Assembly (NCBI GenBank): GCA_026874595.1
Contig: CM049317.1
Location: forward strand, 33,222,901 to 33,286,900
Length of the DNA: 64,000 nt
DNA from: Sipunculus nudus
Lineage: Eukaryota; Annelida; Sipuncula; Golfingiida; Sipunculidae
Reading direction: 5' to 3'
Shown here: piece after piece, positions 24,900 through 36,600 of the stretch
Layout: the number at the start of each line of letters is the position of its first letter
Position numbering within the stretch: the first letter of the stretch is position 1
Made by a program: the position numbers and the translations under genes
Notes under the pieces: model-generated
The model's database searches: none
The model's input: the letters and a program-made list of their open reading frames with translations, nothing else
Told to the model about the DNA's origin: nothing

Positions 24900-25928
24900 C
24901 ACTTTGAGATCCCATTAAATACATTCCCTTTATTATATCCTCATTTTAACTGCCGTTTGAAAGTTCAACGAGGCCTGTCATCTTCTGAAAAAGGTGCAAC
25001 GGCCACAGATGTTCACATTTTTATAGCGTAAATTGTATTTGTTTAATAAAACATATATGTTTATATAGTTTCATATTCAATGTCCCTTTCATTTCAATGT
25101 ATATTTTGCACGTCCAGTATATTAGAGTGCACGTTCGTCCAAGCTTTCTAGGATTCGTTGGAGTAACTCGTAATTAGAATCTTATCAACTGTTGTTTATG
25201 GTTTCTGGAATAAGTTTATAACAGTGTAACAATGTAATGTGTCCGTATTCATTTTCATAAAAGTAATGTCCATTGAATATTTTATGTGTTCACTGTCATT
25301 TGTGCATCTTTAAAGACTTGTCATTGATCACGAAAGATGGGGCTGCCAACGATACCATTCATGGTGTATCATTTACTTTGTTGCCATGTTTGTAGCAACT
25401 GGTGGTCAACTAAGATGATAACTTCATATAAATAAATTAACATACCACAGTTCCGTCGTACACATATGTATTTTTAAATTCTAATCTTACCTTAAAATTG
25501 GCCTTCTGCGTTCCAGGAATTACTGTTACATACAATGAAATAATACGTTTCCCTTGTACTAATAATGCCTTTTATTAAAGGTATGGCGCTAACTACCGAG
25601 GAAAACACGGCTATAAGAACGAAGTTTATTGCGGTGGCTTCTACAATTGTTCCTCATAGAGCCGACGAGAAAAGTGTCAAGCCAAGTATGTTATATATTT
25701 GGTCACTTTATTTTTATGAATCTTTAAAGACTTGTCATTGGTCACTAACGCTAGAGCTGCCAAAAAGACCATTCAAGGTGTATCAGTTACTTTTATGTCA
25801 GTTCCTGTTACCCCGACAGGTATAGTGTCAAACCGAGTATACACTAATTCAATCCTTGACAAATAAATGCCGCTATTATCATCAAAAATACTAATGAGCT
25901 CGCTTGATTTGCAGTCCATGCATTGGTT

Positions 25929-26014
<86 letters not shown>

Positions 26015-27578
26015 TTTGAAACACTTATCTCAGTGTGGATTCACTGAACAGTGTCCCCTTACAAATCTTTCACTTTAGATAGAATGGACTTGCTTTGCCC
26101 TATTTGAACTGTCATTTTTCACACAGCATACTGGTACAGGTCCGGCCATTCACGCAAATGGTTTGTCGAGGTAAACCTACGAAAGTGTCCCGATAAAGTG
26201 GAGAACGTATTTAACACCATCCCCTGCAGACATAGGCCATATATGTAGCAACTTGTGGTCAACTAAGATGATATTTATTTCACATAGTTAACTTAACATA
26301 CCATCGTTCATCGTACATATATGTATTATAATCTTACCAATCGGTCGTCTACTTTCCCAGAGTTACTGTTGCTCTTACATACAATGATATAATTCACATA
26401 TCCCCTGTACTGTGAATGTCTTTTGTTTAAGGTATGGCGCTTAGTACTGAGGAAGAAACTGCTGTAAGAACGAAGCGTGCACAGGTGACTTCTACATCAG
26501 TTCCTGCTGGACCTCACAGTAAGTTTTCTTTTCAGGACGTTCCTTAAATAGTTCATTTATACACACAGTTAATGTTAAATTTAAAGCATACCTTGAGGGT
26601 TCTTCATCCACAAAGCTTGTTAGTTATTTAACTTGTATTATGTCGGTATATTTGATATTTTATTTAATTTTTTGATCATTACTCTTGCAATAAACAATGG
26701 ATAAACGACACAAACAAGGAGAAAGACGCTCAATTGTTTCATGATAGGACGTATGTTTGTACATGCACATAATATGTATATAGTGCCTTAAAAAAAATCA
26801 GATCATATGTAAACATTTCAGTTATTTTATGTGTCTATTTATAACATCTTCAAACGTTATTTTTTATATGCCAGTAGGCTATGGATCTGGATGAGCCAAT
26901 ACAGTTACAGTTTCTTCTACAAATGCGATGCTATGTATTAAACAACAAACTCTTACAACAAGACAGGATATATGATTAATTTTTCATTAGTAATGCAATA
27001 AACATCTCCTAAAGTAAAAATATGTATATTGTATATGAACACGTTATGTTGAAAACAGCATTCTACAAAATGTCCCAAATCAAGGATGGAATCTCCGGGA
27101 GTTTTAAGGGTTATGCTGGTGATTATTATCAAAATAACGAGATAATTCAGTAATCTAATAACAAAAGCAATAATATATAGAGCATTACAATATGTCGATA
27201 CAATTCAAGAGGTTCTAAACTTGGTCAAGTTTGATTACTATCACCCGCGGCGCTTTGTAACAAAGTACATAGTTGTTAACAATGTTGTTGTGACTGGCGC
27301 CTTGGGTCTCTCAGCCGGGTGGACTACGGGTCTTTTCATTTCCATTTTAAGGGTTATGTCCCCAAAGCTGGATTTTTTATTTTAGGTTATTTTATACATA
27401 TACATGTTCATTAATCTACGTGTACCTATATTAGTATTTCATTTTATTTTTGGTATTGAAGTAAGCCTTTAGGATTCTTAAACAACATCAAACTTGGAAA
27501 GCACCTTGTACATGCGGAGTAACTCTTCTACACACATATATAAACAAGTACAAACCTTTCCCGATAAAAACATATGGC

Positions 27579-27626
<48 letters not shown>

Positions 27627-30600
27627 TATGTGTAGATATGGGGGTGTTTTTAATACAACATTAAATGCATTCCCTATTATTATATCTATATTCAAACTGA
27701 CCTTTGAAAGGTAAACGAGATCTGTTCTACTTTAATGAACTATAATTTCTCATCATAATAGTCGATATTTACATCATGCTTATTTGTATTTTCATCTTTT
27801 AACTTTTGCAAATGCCCTTTTGGATCTTTATATTTTTCACATTCAGTGTCCATTTCATTCCTGTATGTTTTGTTCGTCTGGTAGATCAGAGTGAACGTCT
27901 GTCCCTTCTATTGGGGGATTTGATACAGTAACTGGTCTAATGAATGTTTACAGGTGATGTCTTCTGGAATTAGTTAACAACAATATAACAGTTAAATCTG
28001 TCTATATTATTGTTCAGTTATGAACATTGGATATTTTATTTGTTCAGTGTAATTTGTGCTTCATTTAAGACGAGTCACAGATCACCGATGCTGGTGGTGC
28101 CAAAGGGACCATTCAAGGTGTATCAGTTATGTCAGCCCCTGTCAGCCCTGACAGGTATAATGTCAACTCGGAAAGCGCTTAGTTCAATCCTTGGCAACAT
28201 AAATGTCGTTATATTTCTTGAAGAAACACTTTATTTGTGCTAATGTTTTCTTGAACAATGTTCTTTTACAAATACTTTCGCTTTCCTATAATGGACATGT
28301 TTGACTCTAGTTTAACTGTTCTGGGGCACGGTCAATAAGAATTAGATTATAGGTACAGGTTCGGCTCTTTACGTCAATTGTCTTATGAGGTTTGTTGACG
28401 TAAATGGACGCAACTGTCACAGTGTATTTAACACCTGTTCTGGTAGAATGTACCAATTCTAGTAAGTTTGGTGGTCAACTAACATGACACCTTTTCTCAT
28501 TATTAAATTTAAATACCACCTTTCCAGTGTACATATATCTGGTGTATAATTCTATAATCTTGCCGATCGTTCTGCTATGACACGGTATAATTTACCCCTT
28601 TCTGATGCTTTCTGGTAACATTTGTGTTAAAGTGATAAAGTAGAGATTGTGTGGTTTTGATGGCGGTTTCATCGTATCGGTACTCGCACAAAAAAAACAC
28701 AGTGGTTAAACAACAATATTATATATTAGTAGGAATAATTGGTACATAATTCAAAACCACATACAATTAAGATAAGGTTTCCAGCCTGATACGCCTAATT
28801 AAATACACTGGTACATACACTGTACATATAACACTAAAAGCTCCTCTGGACACCGGTTAGCAGCACCTCTCTGGACACCTCTCTGGACACTGAGGGGCAG
28901 CAGCTCTCTGGACTCCGGCGGTCAGCACTTCTGGATTTTTGCAGGTTCTACAGACTCTGTGTTCTCACACTGAGTGTGCACTCTTTAAATACCCCTTTAC
29001 CACGGAGGCTCATTTATATATAGACTAATTGAAAGCCTTGACTGCCTTTTCAACCAATACCCATCTATAGTCATGCAATGCTGAATACTAAATAGCGACA
29101 CCTATATGGACACTGGGCGGCAGCATCTATCCGTACACCTATCTGGACACTGGGGGTGCAGCACCACTCTGGACTCTGTCGACCGGCACTAATAGACCTC
29201 GCTGGCTCCACTGACCCTGTGTTCTTACACTGAGTATTCACTATTTAAATACCCTTCGACCCTGGAGGCTCATTTATGATTAAAAGACTAACACAGAGCC
29301 TTGTCTGTTTTTTCTACTCTGGCCAATCTATATCCATGAGCATGCTGAATATTACATGGGCTGGGAACAAAAGAAAAACGTTTACCGTCAAAGCCCTCGC
29401 CATAACAATGGCATTACAGGACCTGAATCGCACTCGGTAACCTTCATTCAATGCCGTTCTAGCCTTACAACACAATACTCTGCCCTGCGCGTCGATTCTC
29501 GCTTAAAAATACACAGGTCCAACAGACCCGAACAAGTAAACCCGACAAATGAAAATAAACCCTGATTAAACAAAATGATACGATTCATCTTGTGACATCT
29601 GCTGCATTTCAAAAGTAACATACTATTATATGCAATATTATAATTATTATCACTGATCCACTAAAAAGGAAACAGTACATGATTACCTAAGAATGTATTT
29701 TGTTAAAGGTACGAAGCTGAATACTGAAGAAGATACGGCTACAAAAACAAGGCGTGTAACGGTCACGCCTGCATCAGTTTCTGCTGGACCTGCCGAGAAG
29801 AGAACCAAGTCCAGTAAATATTCTCTTCAGGGTGCTCCTAAAATATTGAATATATATACAAATTCAATTTAAACCACAGCTTTAGGGTGATCAACTAACA
29901 TGATAACTTTCCAAATAGTTAAATTAACATACCACCTTTCCGTGCAAACAAATATGTCTGGTTTATTATATCATAATCTTGCCGACCGATCTGCTGCATT
30001 ACAGAAGTTATTGCTACTGTTATATGCAATACATTGTTATTACTAAAATAAACCATCCATGTTCCCCTTGTACTACCAATGTCTTTTGTTGAAGGTTTGG
30101 CGCCGACAACTGAGAAAGATACTGTTACAAGAACGAAGCGCATACATGAGACTTCTACATCAGTTTCTACTGGACCTGGCGTTAAGAGTGGCATTTCAAG
30201 TAAGTATTCTCTGCTAGATGTTCCTATTATTTTTCCTATGTACAAATATGTGGCGCTTAATTTTAAAGTATAACCTTGGCGTCCTTCGTTGAGATAGCTG
30301 TTATATTATTTTCCATGCATTATATGGTATATTTGATATATTTTTTCCATACTGTTTTTATCAGTATCCTTGTAATGTACAATAAATATAAGACACAGAC
30401 AAGGAGTAAAAATTACTTATCTATTTCATGATCTTGGGTATATTTGTACATGCACATAACTCGATCGTACATCGTGTCTTTGTAATAATTTAAGTAAGCT
30501 CATTATCTATGAATCATTCAATGCTTGTTGATAACCCTCTCTTTTCTCACATATTTTGAAGCTATGTTTTCAATATGGTAATAGAGTTTCAGTGGCTTCG

Positions 30601-33600
30601 ATGTTAGATAAAGGACCCAATCCCAACACACTGTTCAAACGACAGCATATCATAGTGATGCTCAATGAGTAACGCGATAAAAATTCGCTATAGCCTGGTC
30701 TGTTTTTTTTCTACTCTGGCCCATCTATATTCATGAGCAAGCTGAATATTACATGGGCTGGGAACAAAAACAAAAAACGCTTACCGCCATAGCACTTGCC
30801 ATAATAATGGCATTACAGGACCTGAAGCGCACTCGGTAACCTTCATTGAATGCCGCCCTAGTCTAACAACACAATACTCTGCCCGGCGCGTCGATTCTCG
30901 CTTAAAAATATACAGGTCAAACAGACCCGAACAAGTAAACCCGACAAATGAAAATAAACCCTGATTAAACAAAATGATACGATTCATCTTGTGACATCTG
31001 CTGCATTTCAAAAGTAACATACTATTATATGCAATATTATAATTATTATCACTGATCCACTAAAAAGGAAACAGTACATGATTACCTAAGAATGTATTTT
31101 GTTAAAGGTACGAAGCTGAATACTGAAGAAGATACGGCTACAAAAACAAGGCGTGTAACGGTCACGCCTGCATCAGTTTCTGCTGGACCTGCCGAGAAGA
31201 GTACCAAGTCCAGTAAATATTCTCTTCAGGGTGTTCCTAAAATATTAAATATATATACAAATTCAATTAAAGCCACAGCTTTAGGGTGGTCAACTAACAT
31301 GATAACTTTCCAAATAGTTAAATTAACATACCACCTTTCCGTGTCTGGTTTATTATATCATAATCTTGCCGACCGATCTGCTGCATTCCAGAAGTTATTG
31401 GCACTGTTATATACAATACATTGTTATTACTAAAATAAACCATCCATGTTCCCCTTGTACTACGAATGTCTTTTGTTGAAGGTTTGGCGCCGACAACTGA
31501 GAAAGATATTGTTACAAGAACGAAGCGCATACATGTGACTTCTACCTCGGTTTCTACTGGACCTGCCGTTAAGAGTGGAAATTTAAGTAAGTGATCTCTG
31601 CAGGATGTTCCTATTATTTTTCCTATATACAAATATGTGGCGCTTAATTTTAAAGTATAACCTTGGCGACCTTCGTTGAGATAGCTGTTATATTATTTTC
31701 CATGTATTGTATGGTATATTTGATATATTGTTTCAATACTGTTTTTTTTATCAGTATCCTTGTAATGTACAATAAATACACGACATAGACAAGGAGTAAA
31801 AAATACTTATCGATTTCATTATCCTGGATATATTTGTACATACACATAACTCGATCGTACATCGTGTCTTTGTAATAATTTAAGTAAGCTTTTTATCTGT
31901 GAATCGTTCAATGCTTGTTGCTTACCCTCTCTTTTCTTACATATTTTGAAGCTATGTTTTCAATATGGTAATAAAGTTTCAGTGGCTTCGATGTTAGATA
32001 AAGGACCCAATCCCAACACACTGTTCAAACGACAGCATATATTATTAGTGATGCTCAATGAGTAACGCGATAAAAAATCCCCATAGCCACAAAGAGCAAA
32101 TCAAAGATTCATGATGAAAAATAGATCCAGCTTGTATAGCTCGTATATATGTCAGTTTGATTACCATTCATGTGATTGTCATGTTCCCTGCATGACCCAA
32201 CATGATCTGAAGAAAATATGTGGGCAGTACACAATAATTTAGACAGCTTTCACTTGTTAAGAATTCAGATTATATTGTCAGAAACACGGATGTGATGATG
32301 AATGTAAACGTTGCACTCAGAAACCAGCTCAATTTCAAAGGAACGGCAATTTGGAAAGGGTATATGGGCGACGGGTATACAAAGGGGCAATTTAGAATAT
32401 TTACCTGCTTTAGAAAAAAAAATTCATATTTTTTTATGGAAGTGTTTAATAACCAGATGAACTTCACATGTGTCACAAATTTCCAAATACCGAGACTTAT
32501 TTTGACTTCTTTGTACATGAACACGTTATGTTTACAACAATCTCCTCAAACAGGGCACTTCGCATATACAGATTTCATCTCTGTTCATTCTTTTATGGTG
32601 AAAATAACATTGTCCTTATGGTCATACATTTCAACCAATTTTATTCTGATTCGAAAGGACCTCATGGAATATTAATTTGAATATTTTTTTTTATGTGTAT
32701 GCATGTCTTGCATCACCCGTTGAATTTTCAGACATTTTTAACGCTCAGAAATATATTTAGCATTCCTGCAGAGATTCTTTTTCATTGACGCATTCCATTA
32801 TTATTTTATATAGTTTTTGTTATATGTTGTAATTCGTGAGTTGTTTTAAACACTACATGAATTTATTTGTTTCCCTGCGTTCTCCATCATCGGTTAGAGA
32901 TGATCCAAATAACCATTGGCATCGTTGCGTGTCTTATCCTGGTCAGCGTCGGATTGGCCTTGATTGTTGTAGGAAAAAGGTAAAGTCCATGGGCGAGTAG
33001 GGAATAGCTCCACCCCCCCCCCCCCCCCCGCCCCGGGCTATTTTTCTAAGCCCTAATTTTCTTATACCCAGAGGTCCCTAGTTTGTGAAAATTAATGCTG
33101 GCACTTGAATCGAGGCTAATTTTTTTAATGGCCCTTTTTATCTAACCACGTCAAAGTGCCAAGTTTGCGACTGACGGAAATCGTGTTAACGGGGTATGGT
33201 TACAACACAGACTGCAACTTCCTTAATATTAGCCCTAGGATGGGCCTTTCATTGCTTAACAAGATAGATATAACTGTGTTTGTATTTGGATGTGTAAACT
33301 GCTATATTAATTGCTTATTAATTTGCTTGGATTAATTGCATAATCTGAGTTTTTTATTGTTTCACGTGGTGTATTTTTTTAATGAAAAGTAATGTTGTAG
33401 CAGAAACAAAATTATATTTTGGAGCAATGGCCTGTATCAGACCGCGTCAAAGTGTCCAGTTCGTTGCCGGAAGAAGCTATAATTTTCTTAATTCTTGTCT
33501 TAGGATCAAGGAATGTGTACCATTTTATTACCTTTTATTCGTGCTAATAAGGACATATTTATATAAGTATGATATTTTCTATTTGAAACACAGTTCATAA

Positions 33601-36600
33601 AATGTCTAATTAATCTAAAACATTTAAAAAGACAAATTTCAAATGTAGGAGGCTATTAAAATGCTTACTTGGTAAGGCCAGCATTAATAGCTGTAACTTT
33701 CTCCTCACTCATTATTAACAAATTCATAATAACTATCCAAAAATTACAGATTAGATAAAACTGTCAGTATAATTTCGAGTAATTTACAACTAATTTGTGA
33801 ACAACACACTTAAAAATACTTGGCCCGCCCTTGGATGAAATACTTAGATAAAATGCGAGTGTGTGTGTGTGTGGGGGGGGGGGTATCTACAATGGTGCAT
33901 CAGTGTGTGGCAGATTCTAAGATCCCCCTACCCCCTCCCCCACCACATTGCAAATGGAAATTGCCCTGGTGGGAGTGTGGGGGGGGGGGGGGTAGGGTTC
34001 ATGTCATCTTGCCCCGTACCGTTTCTCTTCCACATTGCAAAAGGAAATTCCGCCCCTGATTCCAGTAAACATTACATGAGCTTGCGCCTTGATGTAATGG
34101 CCAGGGTGGCTGGCTACAGTGATGTAGAACTCGAGGTGGGACTCAGAGTCCGCTTTTTTGGGGGTTCAGACTTGGACTAGACGGTTCTGGACTAAGACTT
34201 TTTCTCGGACTTAGAGACAAGGACTCGAGAAAGTAGACCGAGTCTATCTGAAGTCCAGTAGAGATTGAACTTAATAGGCATGTAACACATTCAAATACAA
34301 ACACAGTTATGTCCATCTTTGATTTTGCAATTAAAAGGGAGTAAAATGGTGTTTATTTTACCACAATATGGCTCGTATTAAAAGGGTTACAGACGATTTT
34401 GTAACCACATCACCTTAACCGATTTCCGTTAGTCCCAAACCTGGCTCTTTGACGCTATTTGATAGAGAGGGCCATTTCTCGAAAAATCACCCTGTTTCAA
34501 GTGCAAACATTCATTTTTCACAAACTATAGTCCGTCCCAGTACCCGTGTCCGCATGTTTTTTCGCGATAATTATTTTTAAAATATTCTTTAAAAATGCCC
34601 TTTGGCCTGAAGCAGATATACAGATATTCCGCCGATTTTGTTTTAAGTTGTTATATATCATGAAAAACGTATTTACTTTGCGACTCTTTTGCGTTATTTT
34701 TGCTGAAATACCGTGAATGGCGTCTTCCCGGCACTGCTAGACAGTACATTCCTCCATGTTACACTTTCCATGTCTATGGCTGCGTTTGGTGTTTGTTAGA
34801 CAATAGTGACGTCACAAAGACGTCATAGTGATCGGTCGCACGTCACCATCAATTGACTGACGTCATAAGTTTGACTGGCTTGTTTATTTTCAGTTCTCAG
34901 GCAAGGAATAAGTCGTAAACGCTGTAGCTTGTTTTGTCATATTTTGGATTATTTGTCTCATATAAAATCAAGGCAAGGTACTTTTTACGCAGGTAGTCGG
35001 CGGAATAGCTCCTGCAACCTTTGGACAAGAAAGGTTTACACTGCTTTACTTGTATAAAAAATTATTCCGGAAAAACATGCGGACACGGGTACTGAGACGG
35101 ACTATAGGGACCTCTAGCCATAAGAAAATTGGGCAAAAAAAAAAAAACTGGGCGGTGGGGGTGGGGTTATACCCCTACTGGTCTATGTTCAAGGGTTTTT
35201 TTAGCTCAGCTGACTGTAAGTCATCTGAGCTATAGCGATCACCCTTTGTCCGTCGTTCGTCCGACCATCCGGGCATCTGATCATGGATTTTTTATCAGTT
35301 TCTGCAGACGGGTGGCGCTACCTGTATTTTCTCATTTTTTCTCTATTTTTGAGACCTTAAAAGATGCGGTCATCTGTTAACAGGGCACAGATCATAACAA
35401 CTGGACATAGAATCTTCTCTCTTTATATGCAGGGAGGTCCATGGAAAGCCTTATTGGAAACCTTAAATTAGGTCTCTGTTACCCATTTTCTTCGATCTAT
35501 GGGGCTCCCAAGTAACCCCCAGAGTAATGGAAAATTTGATACAAAAGCTCCAGTATCTGAACAACTAATGCGTTTATAACCATGATTTTTTGTATGGATA
35601 CTGGTCATGGAATGTTTCATCACTTTCTGCAGACTGGTGGCGCCACCTTTGTCTTTTTTATTTTTAAGATTTGTTTCTCTGTTTTAGAGACCTCTTAAGA
35701 TGCTGTCATCTGTTAACAGCATTTAAATCTTAATGACTAGACCTAGAATCTTTTCTCTGAACTTGCAGAGAGGCCCATGAAAAGTCTCTGTGGAAACATG
35801 GAATAAGGTCTCTGTTACCCAAATTCTTCGAGCTATGGGGCCCTGAAGTACCCCCCCCCCCAGAATAATGGAAAATTTGATACAAAAGCTCAAGTATCTG
35901 AACAACTAATGCATTGATAACCATGATTTATTTGCATGGATATTGGTCATATAATGTTTCATCAGTTTTTGCAGACTGGTGGTGCCACCTGTATTTTTTT
36001 TTTTATTTTTACGAATTTTGTTTTCTCTATTTTTGAGACCTCTTACGGTGGGGTCATCTGTTAACAGGGCACAAATTGTAACCATTGGATCTAGAATCTT
36101 CTCTTTTTACATACAGGGAGACCCATGAAAAGTCTCTGTGAACCCTGAAATTAGGTCTCTGTTACCCATAAACTCTGAGTTATGGGGCTCCGAAATACCC
36201 CCCCCCCCGGAGAATAATGGACAATTTGATACAAAAACTCAAGTATCTGAACAACTGTTGCATTGATCACTATGATTCTTTGCATGGATATTGATCATGA
36301 AGTGATTCATCAGGTTTTGCAGACAGGTGGCGCCACCTGTATTATTGTACAATTTACCTGTATATTTTTACAATTGTTAGCTCAGCCGACTGTACGTCAT
36401 CTGAGCTTTAGCAATCCCTCTATGTCCGTCGTCCGTTTGGTCGTCCGGTGGTATGGTCGTCTGGTCGTCCGGTCGTCTGTCCGTTAACAGGGCACAAGTA
36501 ATAACCACAGGACCTGGAGTGTTCCATCAGTTTCTGTAGTCTGGTGGCCCCACCTGTGTTTTTTTTCGATATTCTACGATTTTTTCTCTAATTTTAAGAC

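Larger units (their letters stand above)
22159..25580 (+). other. Gene A intron 7, hosting a Penelope-like element
   Basis: The intron contains (TA)n at 22724-22783, the Penelope-like element at about 22786-24855, a second (TA)n at 24854-24897, and from 25200 the diverged repeat that also surrounds the later stalk exons. The 22531-22812 frames pass through the microsatellite and are not genes. Confidence 0.7.
29306..32082 (+). repeat. Recent 1.39-kb tandem duplication with stalk exons
   Basis: Unit 1 (about 29306-30692) and unit 2 (about 30693-32082) match along most of their length with few substitutions and small indels. Each holds one type-A and one type-B stalk exon. Offsets are 1399 bp (29709 to 31108) and 1387 bp (30095 to 31482). 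Minus-strand frames at 29919, 30781 and 31318 are shadows of this duplication. Confidence 0.9.

Noticed and set aside
32292-32675. 127-codon plus-strand frame in intron 13
   Set aside because: No recognisable domain, no matching phase at the borders, and the flanking exons already join in frame without it.
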